Assembly (NCBI GenBank): GCA_011620785.1
Contig: WOYM01000060.1
Coordinates: 1,391 to 8,679 of the forward strand
Source: Methanothrix sp.
GTDB taxonomy: Archaea; Halobacteriota; Methanosarcinia; Methanotrichales; Methanotrichaceae
Length of the DNA stretch: 7,289 nucleotides
Direction of reading: 5' to 3'
The position numbers were made by a program, and so were the translations under genes. The notes under the pieces are model-generated. The model did no database searches. It was not told the DNA's origin and worked only from the letters and a program-made list of their open reading frames with translations. Of the stretch, positions 1 to 6,011 are shown piece after piece; position 1 is the stretch's first letter, and each line of letters opens with the position of its first letter.

Positions 1-17
1 AAAGAGGATGAACTAAA

Positions 18-278
18 ATGGGTGCAAGAACCCTCAAGATCCCGGAAGAGATAGTAAATGCCCTCCGGATTCCTCCTGATGATGTTGAAGGGGAGCTTTA
101 CAAAGAGCTAGCTATAGCATTATATCAGAGAGGAATGCTATCTTCAGGATATGCTTCTGCCCTCTGCGGCTTGACTCGCCTTCAGTTTGAGGATCTTCTT
201 GGCAAGCGAAAAGTGCTGCGCCACTATGGAGACGCTGAGCTGGAAGAGGATCTCAAATATGCCAGGCGCAGTCAGTGA
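18..278 (+). CDS. UPF0175-family antitoxin
   Basis: This 86-residue protein resembles the UPF0175 family, small antitoxins that are usually encoded just before a PIN-like toxin. The N-terminal part has the family's LKIPEEIV...L pattern (residues 6-16). The middle, about residues 28-57, reads as a helix-turn-helix-like segment: AIALYQRGMLSSGYAS followed by GLTRLQFEDLL. The acidic C-terminal tail, DAELEEDLKYAR (72-83), is also family-typical. A Shine-Dalgarno-like GAGGATGA at 4-11 precedes the ATG, and the gene looks complete. Its last 20 bases overlap the start of the toxin fragment, the usual translational coupling in such modules. By family knowledge it should bind and neutralise the toxin and may bind its own promoter, but the promoter lies outside the window. 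The family call is from motif recognition, not a search. Confidence 0.8.
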   Translation: MGARTLKIPEEIVNALRIPPDDVEGELYKELAIALYQRGMLSSGYASALCGLTRLQFEDLLGKRKVLRHYGDAELEEDLKYARRSQ

Positions 279-417
279 TTCTTCAACTCTTATACATCTG
301 GCAAAGATAGGACATCTTCATCTTCTCCTCGATTTTCATCAGTCGATTCTCATAGCACCAGCGGTCTGGAGAGAGGTAGTTCAAGAGGGGAAGGATTGGC
401 CGGGCTCCTCAGAGTGA
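259..417 (+). pseudogene. DUF3368 / PIN-like toxin, C-terminally truncated
   Basis: This 52-residue product matches the N-terminal third of DUF3368 proteins, PIN-like nucleases of about 150-160 residues that act as toxins beside UPF0175 antitoxins. Visible are the first catalytic-type acid in VSDSSTLIHLAKIG (D7) and the conserved APAVWREVVQEGK segment (residues 34-45, E39 being the second acid). It stops at TGA 415-417, exactly where the family continues as ..RPG.xEV. The C-terminal acids of a PIN active site are therefore missing, and RNase activity is unlikely. Adding one base at 414 would extend the reading as GSSEVKVRI, but that frame runs straight into the antisense of trpC and stops looking like a PIN domain. 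So there is both a frame disruption and loss of the 3' part. The ATG at 259 has GAGGAT at 246-251 ahead of it. It might still be translated as a short peptide. Confidence 0.75.
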
Positions 418-440
418 AGGTGAGGATAATCTGTCAGTCA

Positions 441-1172
441 TCAGAGCCTGTTTATCTCCCTCAGCCTCTGGGGCCCCGCCATCAGCTCCGTTCCCACCAG
501 CAGGGCATCCGCACCCGCCTGCACCATCCGCTTGGCATCCTCCGGGCTGTGTACCCCGCTTTCCGCTACCAGGAACACCCCTGCCTCTCGCGCCTGCGGT
601 GCCAGCCGCTCAAAGGTCTCAAGGTCAACCTCCAATGTCTTCAGATTGCGATTGTTTATGCCGATGATCCTGGCCTCTGTTGCCAGGGCCCTTTTCATCT
701 CCTCCTCGGAATGGACCTCTACCAATGGCTCCATTCCCTGGGCCCTGGCCGCGGCAATGAAACGGTCCAAATCGATATCCAGGGCAGCAATAAGCAGCAC
801 CAGATCCGCCTGGACCTCGCACAGTTGCACCTCACTGAATATGAAGTCCTTTCTCAAGACCGGCAGGCCCGCCCGGCGAGCAGTTCTTGCGTTCTCCAGA
901 CTGCCTTTGAAGTGAGTGGGCTCGGTGAGAACGGATATGGCGCAGGCACCGTACTGCGCGTAAGCCCGAGCGTAGGCTTCCACCTCTTCCTGAGCGAGAG
1001 TCCTGCCAAGTGCCTTGGGCTTGATCTCGGCGATGATGGGAATCAACCCTTTGCTCTTCGCCTCAGCTGCAGAGGCAACCAGATCCCTCCTCTCCTCCGC
1101 CGGCCAGGCAACCGCCGTCGCCGGCCCGCGGGCCCGGGAGGCCTCCAGGATGCCGTCAATCAAGGAGTGCAA
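441..1172 (-). CDS. trpC: Indole-3-glycerol phosphate synthase TrpC
   Basis: TrpC closes the indole ring, converting carboxyphenylamino-deoxyribulose phosphate to indole-3-glycerol phosphate in the cytoplasm. The 243-residue chain is a complete TIM barrel, slightly shorter than the usual 250-270. Expected active-site positions are present: E49 and K51 in IAEIK, K108 in LRKDF, E152 in LVEVH, N173 in GINNRNL, and E204/S205 in VAESGV. The phosphate-binding end GADALLVGTELM (220-231) is intact. The usual EIKxxSPSxG loop after E49 reads EIKPKALGRT, a divergent form. Translation begins at TTG 1172-1170, supported by a consensus GGAGGTG at 1184-1178, and the gene overlaps trpG by 13 nt. It is the last trp gene here: trpB and trpA do not follow, and the stop lies 23 bp from a converging toxin fragment. 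Confidence 0.96.
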   Translation of the reverse strand: MHSLIDGILEASRARGPATAVAWPAEERRDLVASAAEAKSKGLIPIIAEIKPKALGRTLAQEEVEAYARAYAQYGACAISVLTEPTHFKGSLENARTARRAGLPVLRKDFIFSEVQLCEVQADLVLLIAALDIDLDRFIAAARAQGMEPLVEVHSEEEMKRALATEARIIGINNRNLKTLEVDLETFERLAPQAREAGVFLVAESGVHSPEDAKRMVQAGADALLVGTELMAGPQRLREINRL

Positions 1173-1741
1173 CCTTCCACCTCCTCCACCCAGTTTTTGA
1201 TGATCATTTTTCCCGAGGGAGTGAGCACCGACTCCGGATGGAACTGCAGTCCACAGTGAGGCCGATTCCTGTGGCGGATGGCCATAACCACTCCCTCAGC
1301 GCTCCGGGCACAGGCCTCCACCTCCGGGCTGAGCCTCTCGATGGCCAGGGAGTGGTAGCGACCGCCCTGCAGGGGATTCTCCACCCCCCGGAATATGCCC
1401 CGGCCATCATGCTCGATCTGGGAGGTCTTGCCGTGCAGAGGCCTGGTATGAGATATGGTCCCTCCATAAGCCAGGTTCATGGCCTGGTGGCCCAGACACA
1501 CCCCCAGGATGGGCGTTTTTGGGTGGCCGAGAATTATCTCCAGGCAGCTGCCTATATCCCTGGCCTTGGCCGGATGACCGGGACCGGGGGAGATCACAAT
1601 CCCCCTGGGGTTCAGCCTCTCCACCTCCGCCATAGAGATCTCATTGGAGCGGACGATGGTGTTATCATAAAAGACGGAGACATAATCCACCAGGTTCCAG
1701 ACGAACGAGTCATGATTGTCCACGAAGAGAATAGGCCTCAT
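1160..1741 (-). CDS. trpG: Anthranilate synthase glutamine amidotransferase subunit TrpG
   Basis: TrpG supplies ammonia from glutamine to TrpE for anthranilate synthesis. This 193-residue class I glutamine amidotransferase has the N-terminal VDNHDSFVWNLV motif (7-18), the oxyanion-loop motif SPGPG (51-55), the nucleophile C82 in GVCLGHQ, and the catalytic H168 and E170 in LQFHPES. Length is normal for a stand-alone TrpG. It is not fused to TrpE, which is encoded immediately upstream and overlaps it by 4 nt (ATGA). A partner in 4-amino-4-deoxychorismate synthesis (PabA role) is possible for such subunits, but the position inside a trp operon argues for anthranilate synthase. GGGAGTG sits just ahead of the ATG. 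The 3' end of this gene carries the ribosome binding site of trpC. Confidence 0.96.
   Translation of the reverse strand: MRPILFVDNHDSFVWNLVDYVSVFYDNTIVRSNEISMAEVERLNPRGIVISPGPGHPAKARDIGSCLEIILGHPKTPILGVCLGHQAMNLAYGGTISHTRPLHGKTSQIEHDGRGIFRGVENPLQGGRYHSLAIERLSPEVEACARSAEGVVMAIRHRNRPHCGLQFHPESVLTPSGKMIIKNWVEEVEGCTP
1178..1184 (-). promoter_or_regulatory. Ribosome binding site that sets the trpC TTG start
   Basis: The minus strand reads GGAGGTG here, a full match to the anti-Shine-Dalgarno sequence, five bases before a TTG codon at 1172-1170. It lies inside the last codons of trpG. This decides the unusual TTG start for trpC and implies translational coupling between TrpG and TrpC synthesis. 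Confidence 0.75.
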
Positions 1742-3192
1742 GCCGCCACTCCCAGGGCTCTTTTCATGGCCGCCATCTTCCTTTCCGTCTCCTGGTACTC
1801 CTTCTCCGGATCCGAGTCGGCCACTATCCCCGCCCCTGCCTGCACTGTGGCCACGCCGTCCTTGACCAGAATGCTTCTTATGGCTATGGCGAAGTCCGAG
1901 CTCCCGTCTATGGAGAAGTAGCCTATGCCTCCCCCATAAATTCCCCGGGGAGCCCTCTCCAGGTCATCGATGATCTCCATCGCCCGCAGCTTGGGAGCAC
2001 CGGATAGGGTGCCAGCGGGAAATACCGATCGAGCGGCATCGAACTGGTCGCACTCCTCCCTCAGCTCTCCAATCACCGTGGTCTCTATGTGCTGGACATG
2101 AGAGTACTGCAGAACAGACATGAAATCCTCTACCTGGACCGTCCCCGACCGGCAGACGGAACGCACGTCGTTCCTGCCCAGGTCCACCAGCATCACATGC
2201 TCCGCCCTCTCCTTCTCATCATTGAGCATAATCCTTGCATACCGGTCGTCCTCAGACTGGGTTCTCCCCCGGGGACAGGTCCCGGCGATGGGATTGACCT
2301 TTAACATGCGGTTGTAGGTATTGAAAAGGGTCTCAGGCGACGCCCCCACAATGGCCAGATCACCGAACTCGAAGAGATAGGTGTAAGGGCTGGGATTGAT
2401 GCTCCTCAATTTCAAATAGAGCTTGACCGGGTCCGGGCATTCAATCCTGGTCGATCGGGCCAAGACGACCTGAAATATGTCCCCGTCGATGATATGCTCC
2501 TTGGCCCGGGATACGGCCTCTTTATACTCTTTTGGCTCCCCGGCCGAGAGCACCCTGCCTGATATATTCGGATCCTCTTCCGGATTATAATCGGGATCTA
2601 ATCCGCCGATGGTCTCAATCAGATTGACCTTGGGGCCGGGCAGAATGGGGGCGATGGAGAAATAGACCTTGCGGTCCAGGTGATCGAAGATGAAGGTGCT
2701 CTCCGCCAGGCCGAACTGGGCATCAGGAGTCTCAGAGATCGAGCTTTTCCCCAGCCTCTCTTTCACCAGGTCGTAAGCCAGAAAGCCTATCCCTCCTCCA
2801 GTGAACACCTGCCTGGAGAAGCTGTTGGGCATTCCATTGCTCGAGGGTATGGCCGCCCTCAGGACATCGAAGAGATCACAGCCATCCTTTATCGGGCCCT
2901 GGAGAACTGAGCCCTTTCTTTCCACATCCACGCAAACCGAAAGCCTCTCACTCATCGGCCCCATTCCGCCGCTGAAAAACTCCATTTCAAGGAAGCGGTT
3001 CTTGATCGAGATCATGGCCGATGGATCGGCCCCCACAAAAGAGAACCTGGCCTTCTGCCCGGACTTTTCCACCGACTCCAGGAGATAGGGGTACCTGCGA
3101 TCGCGCAGAGCCATATACAGGGACAGGGGCGCATCCACGCTGACCTTATTGCTCACATCGATGAATACCGGAGCTACTGGGTCGCTGGGCAT
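1738..3192 (-). CDS. trpE: Anthranilate synthase component I TrpE
   Basis: TrpE makes anthranilate from chorismate, using ammonia delivered by TrpG. The chain is 484 residues, normal for a monofunctional TrpE. The N-terminal domain has the LLES element at 37-40, which in characterised TrpE proteins forms part of the tryptophan feedback site. The C-terminal chorismate-binding domain has NPSPY (266-270), GASPE (283-287), PIAGTCPRG (301-309), HVMLVDLGRND (332-342), the VQH histidine H368, GTLSGAPK (394-401) and the AGAGIVADSDPE metal-binding region (452-463). PIAGT followed by C rather than the common R is a small variation. The ATG at 3192 has AAGGTGA directly upstream and lies 19 nt inside the end of trpF. 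The stop overlaps the trpG start by 4 nt. Aminodeoxychorismate synthase (PabB) is the main alternative; LLES and the trp context favour TrpE. Confidence 0.97.
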   Translation of the reverse strand: MPSDPVAPVFIDVSNKVSVDAPLSLYMALRDRRYPYLLESVEKSGQKARFSFVGADPSAMISIKNRFLEMEFFSGGMGPMSERLSVCVDVERKGSVLQGPIKDGCDLFDVLRAAIPSSNGMPNSFSRQVFTGGGIGFLAYDLVKERLGKSSISETPDAQFGLAESTFIFDHLDRKVYFSIAPILPGPKVNLIETIGGLDPDYNPEEDPNISGRVLSAGEPKEYKEAVSRAKEHIIDGDIFQVVLARSTRIECPDPVKLYLKLRSINPSPYTYLFEFGDLAIVGASPETLFNTYNRMLKVNPIAGTCPRGRTQSEDDRYARIMLNDEKERAEHVMLVDLGRNDVRSVCRSGTVQVEDFMSVLQYSHVQHIETTVIGELREECDQFDAARSVFPAGTLSGAPKLRAMEIIDDLERAPRGIYGGGIGYFSIDGSSDFAIAIRSILVKDGVATVQAGAGIVADSDPEKEYQETERKMAAMKRALGVAA

Positions 3193-3815
3193 CTTCTCAC
3201 CTTCTGTATAAATGCTCGGACCTTGAATGGGTCCTTTCTGCCCGCGGTCTCTGTGCCGCTGGAGACATCCACCGCATAGGGCCTTACCCGCTCTATGGCC
3301 TGGAGGACATTTTCCGGATCAAGCCCCCCGGCCAGGATCACCGGCACCTGGAGCGATCTGACGATCCCGGCGCTCTTGTCCCAGTCGTGGACCCTTCCCG
3401 TCCCGCCCAGCCTCCCTTCGACCATGCTGTCCAGGAGTATTGCATCCGCCACCCTCTCATATCTCTCTGCCTGCAGGCCGCCGTCATCTGCGGCCACAGC
3501 AACCACCAGCTTGGAGCCAATCCTGCTCCTTAGATCAGCTACATCTGAAGGCGGCAGCGATGAGTGCAACTGGAGAACATCTGCCCGCGTTATATCGGCC
3601 AGTCGCAGCGCATCATCTAAATCATTGGGATGGATCACCGCCACGCTCTTGGTGTAAACCGGCACCTTATGGATCAGATCCGCTGCCTTTTCCGCCGAAA
3701 TGCAGTGCCTGGAGTCTTCGATCTCCACCACAAATCCCACGGCATCCGCTTCTGCCTGAAGGGCAAGGGCGAGATCGTCACTGCTCATAATTCCGCAGAT
3801 CTTGACCCTGGTCAT
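3174..3815 (-). CDS. trpF: Phosphoribosylanthranilate isomerase TrpF
   Basis: TrpF carries out the Amadori rearrangement of phosphoribosylanthranilate to carboxyphenylamino-deoxyribulose phosphate, between the TrpD and TrpC steps. The 213-residue TIM barrel has the catalytic cysteine C7 in VKICGI and the catalytic aspartate D129 in ILLDS. GGTGRVHDW (137-145), VILAGGLDPENV (159-170) and the phosphate-binding end AVDVSSGTE (181-189) are all present. The LQLHSS strand (81-86) replaces the more common VQLHG. Length is normal for a stand-alone TrpF, so there is no fusion with TrpC as in E. coli. The ATG overlaps the trpD stop by 4 nt (ATGA), and the 3' end overlaps trpE by 19 nt, so its expression is probably coupled to both neighbours. 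Confidence 0.96.
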   Translation of the reverse strand: MTRVKICGIMSSDDLALALQAEADAVGFVVEIEDSRHCISAEKAADLIHKVPVYTKSVAVIHPNDLDDALRLADITRADVLQLHSSLPPSDVADLRSRIGSKLVVAVAADDGGLQAERYERVADAILLDSMVEGRLGGTGRVHDWDKSAGIVRSLQVPVILAGGLDPENVLQAIERVRPYAVDVSSGTETAGRKDPFKVRAFIQKVRRCPATQ

Positions 3816-4846
3816 AAGAAGCGCTCCAGCTTCTCAGGCTCACCACTTGCCTTAACCATCCTCTGCAAGGTCTTTAAGGACTCTCCGGAATCGATGGCAT
3901 CTTCGGCCATGCTCGCCCCCTTCTTCAGAGTGGATGCCTGGCCGGATACATAGACCGCCGCCCCGGAGTTGATGACAATGATATCCCTCGCCGGGGAGGT
4001 CTCTCCTTTCAATACCTCGACTAACCTCTTGGCATTCTCATCGGGCATACCGCCGGCAATATCGGAGCTTCTGGCCTGCGGGTATCCCAAATCCTCAGGA
4101 CGGAGGGTGTAGCTTTTTACCGATCCGTCCTTGAGCTCAGAGACGCGGGTCTGGCCGGTGTTGGTGATCTCGTCCATGCCCTCGCCGTTGACCACCATCG
4201 CCCTCTTCGCTCCCAGTAATTTCAGCACCTGGGCCAGCTTCTCGCACAGGCTCGGATCGTAGACCCCCATCACCTGCGCCTTCGCCCCGGCGGGATTGGT
4301 GAGGGGCCCCAGGATATTGAAGACGGTGCGAATTCCCAATTCCCTTCTCACCGGGCCCACGCGCTTCATGGCGGGGTGGAATGCCGGCGCCAGCATGAAT
4401 CCGATTCCCACATCCTGAATCAGAGACCGGACTTCCGCCGGGTCGGAGCTAATCCGCACCCCCAGAGCGTCCAGGACGTTGGCGCTGCCGCACTTCGAGC
4501 TTATGGCATAGTTGCCGTGCTTGGCCACGGGCACGCCGCAGGCGGCGGTGACGATGGCGGCTGCGGTGCTCACATTGATGGTGTTGGAGCCGTCTCCTCC
4601 TGTGCCGCAGGTATCGACAAGCGTGCCGTTGACACAGGGCTCAATGCGGATGGCGGACTCTCGCATCTTCCTGGCAAATCCAGCGATCTCGGATACTGAT
4701 TCTCCTTTTCTTCGCAATGCTACCAGCAGTGCTCCGATCATGGCATCGGATGCCTTATTGAATATCTCGTCCATCAGGGCCTCAGACTCCTCCAGGGATA
4801 GATCCTGCCCTTCCATGATCTTTTGAAGATAACTCAAATGAATCAC
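3812..4846 (-). CDS. trpD: Anthranilate phosphoribosyltransferase TrpD
   Basis: TrpD transfers phosphoribosyl from PRPP to anthranilate. The 344-residue protein has the helical N-terminal domain and the nucleoside phosphorylase-like fold of the family. Conserved motifs are CGTGGDGSNTINVST (80-94, PRPP loop), KHGN (109-112), CGSAN (119-123), RRELGIRTVFNILGPLTNP (167-185, anthranilate binding) and GMDE (223-226, metal-binding acids). The start is a GTG at 4846-4844; the next in-frame ATG is codon 11 and would remove part of the first helix. There is no clear Shine-Dalgarno upstream, but a GGTGAT string (4848-4843) overlaps the start codon itself, which fits a short leader. This is the first gene of the operon and is preceded by a TATA element and TGTACA-type boxes. 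It overlaps trpF by 4 nt. Confidence 0.96.
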   Translation of the reverse strand: MIHLSYLQKIMEGQDLSLEESEALMDEIFNKASDAMIGALLVALRRKGESVSEIAGFARKMRESAIRIEPCVNGTLVDTCGTGGDGSNTINVSTAAAIVTAACGVPVAKHGNYAISSKCGSANVLDALGVRISSDPAEVRSLIQDVGIGFMLAPAFHPAMKRVGPVRRELGIRTVFNILGPLTNPAGAKAQVMGVYDPSLCEKLAQVLKLLGAKRAMVVNGEGMDEITNTGQTRVSELKDGSVKSYTLRPEDLGYPQARSSDIAGGMPDENAKRLVEVLKGETSPARDIIVINSGAAVYVSGQASTLKKGASMAEDAIDSGESLKTLQRMVKASGEPEKLERFL

Positions 4847-4858
4847 CAGATCGATTGA

Positions 4859-4894
4859 TGTACAACTTTGTACTTTACTGAGTAAAAACGTACA
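4859..4894. promoter_or_regulatory. Putative TRP-box operator cluster (TGTACA type)
   Basis: Three palindromic hexamers are seen: TGTACA at 4859-4864, TGTACT at 4869-4874 and CGTACA at 4889-4894. Their GTAC cores start at 4860, 4870 and 4890, so they are 10 and 20 bp apart and face the same side of the helix. Boxes 1 and 2 together form a perfect inverted repeat, GTACAA-CT-TTGTAC (4860-4873). A second perfect repeat, TTTACT-G-AGTAAA (4874-4886), lies between boxes 2 and 3. The cluster covers the expected transcription start between the TATA element and trpD. TGTACA is the TRP box bound by the repressor TrpY in Methanothermobacter. A TrpY-like regulator acting here is an inference, and no trpY gene is in the window. 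Confidence 0.6.
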
Positions 4895-4897
4895 TCG

Positions 4898-4906
4898 TAT
4901 TTATAG
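4898..4906 (-). promoter_or_regulatory. TATA element of the trpDFEGC operon
   Basis: On the minus strand the sequence is CTATAAATA, an archaeal TATA-box type motif in an A/T-rich patch that stands out from the GC-rich flanks. The usual spacing of about 25 bases would place transcription start near 4876, giving a leader of roughly 30 nt before the trpD GTG. On the plus strand the same patch reads TATTTATAG and could also serve the divergent gene, but with a leader of about 160 nt. Confidence 0.6.
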
Positions 4907-5011
4907 ATTATGCATTGCTAATCACAAAAGCTCATAGCCCGGAGGCTCTATCCTTGGATCTCAACCATGCGCCGCATCTGTCCGGTCAGCTAACTGCATA
5001 TCTCAAATCCG

Positions 5012-5026
5012 GAAATCAGCGATTTC
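5012..5026. repeat. Inverted repeat upstream of the ModA-like gene
   Basis: GAAATC (5012-5017), spacer AGC, GATTTC (5021-5026) is a perfect 6-bp inverted repeat, extendable to 8 bp as RNA through one G-U and one C-G pair (5010-5028). It sits 67 bp before the ATG at 5093. It could be a dyad operator or a leader hairpin. The surrounding stretch 4907-5092 has no gene. The only nearby TATA-like strings are weak (GCATATCT at 4997-5004 and CATAATCC at 5039-5046), so I cannot place the promoter of the plus-strand gene firmly. Confidence 0.4.
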
Positions 5027-5092
5027 TGCCGCAAAGGGCATAATCCAGAAGTCCGCATTCAGGGATTCGAATGAATGCTAGTGGGTGGATCA

Positions 5093-5905
5093 ATGATTGA
5101 GAGAAAGACTTCAATGATATTGGTGGCGACGATATTGGCTGGGACGATACTGTCCGGGACCACGGCGATGGAGACATCGGATCTCGGCCCTCAGACCGCT
5201 CTGGACGAGGAGCTCATAATCTTTTGCGGTGCAGGATTTACCGGAGCTATGAGTGAGATCGGCGAGATCTATGGGAATAGCAGCAATGCTCAGGTGCGAT
5301 TCAACTTCGATGGCCTTCCTGCCCTTCGGGTTCAGATCGAGGAGGGCGCCTATGCAGATATCCTGATATCTCCGGATCAGAGTTACATGGATCCATTGGT
5401 CGAAGAAGGATTCATTGATGAGGAAAGTGTCCAGGTTTTTGCCAGCAATAAGGTGGCGGTGGTCTTACCAATAGAAGAGCTTCCCATAGGGGACTACGCC
5501 CTCCAGGTTCTTGACCTTATGGCAAAGGATCCCGAATACGGCCCGGCCTTCAAAGAGGCAGTCCTCGCCAATGTGGTATCTTTAGAGACCAGGGTCACGG
5601 GCATTGTCTCCAAGGTCGCTTTGGGGGAGGCGGATGCAGGCTTCGCTTTCATGTCCGATGTCAGCCCTCAGATGAGGGGAAAGGTCAGAAAGATCCCAAT
5701 TCCGGAAGGATACAATGTGCGGGGAAACTGCAGCGCTGCTGTGCTCTCGCAATCCGATAATTCTGAAGCTGCTGAGGCATTCATCGATCTATTGGTGTCA
5801 AATGATGCTCAGGCCATACTGGACGAATACGGATTCATTCCACTGTCGGGCTCGGAAGAGAACGCAGCCTTGCCGGCCGGGGACGGGGCCGCAGTCGTCA
5901 ATTAA
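5093..5905 (+). CDS. Exported ModA-like substrate-binding protein
   Basis: This 270-residue secreted protein has the type 2 periplasmic-binding fold of the molybdate/tungstate-binding ModA group. Residues 1-25 form a signal peptide: positive MIERKTS, then a hydrophobic MILVATILAGTIL stretch ending near TTA. There is no lipobox cysteine and no C-terminal anchor. The core aligns by eye with ModA: LIIFCGAGFTGAM (41-53) with the ..FAAASLT.A. strand-loop, FNFDGLPALRVQIEEGA (70-86) with FNFGGSGAL.QQIE.GA, then ADILISPD (88-95) and YGFIPL (246-251). At both serines that contact oxyanion in ModA it has other residues (G48 and L75), and its only cysteines are C45 and C213, so the ligand is uncertain. 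No permease or ATPase gene is present. I chose the ATG at 5093 because GGTGGAT at 5084-5090 precedes it; an ATG at 5075 would add six residues. The DUF364 gene follows after 106 bp. Confidence 0.8.
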   Translation: MIERKTSMILVATILAGTILSGTTAMETSDLGPQTALDEELIIFCGAGFTGAMSEIGEIYGNSSNAQVRFNFDGLPALRVQIEEGAYADILISPDQSYMDPLVEEGFIDEESVQVFASNKVAVVLPIEELPIGDYALQVLDLMAKDPEYGPAFKEAVLANVVSLETRVTGIVSKVALGEADAGFAFMSDVSPQMRGKVRKIPIPEGYNVRGNCSAAVLSQSDNSEAAEAFIDLLVSNDAQAILDEYGFIPLSGSEENAALPAGDGAAVVN

Positions 5906-6011
5906 TGCCGAGAAGATCCAGATTACATGAACCGGAAGATGCAGTAAAGGCTAAAGATATTCATAGGCCATGAGGCTTTAAGATACCATCAGCTTTGAGA
6001 AGGGAATTACT

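Noticed and set aside
396..1259. Long plus-strand open frame opposite trpC
   Set aside because: It is the antisense shadow of trpC and the end of trpG. Its sequence is low in family character and rich in P/R/Q, as expected for a complement of a GC-rich gene.
1238..1921. Plus-strand open frame of 227 codons opposite trpG and trpE
   Set aside because: It is antisense to two genes with full catalytic motifs, has no ribosome site and has no recognisable domain.
4936..4947. AGCC-CGGA-GGCT mini-hairpin between trpD and the ModA-like gene
   Set aside because: A four-bp stem with no supporting context is too short to call.
5075..5092. Upstream ATG at 5075 as the start of the ModA-like protein
   Set aside because: It would place six residues (MLVGGS) before a typical signal-peptide N-region, and the GGTGGAT site fits the ATG at 5093 instead.
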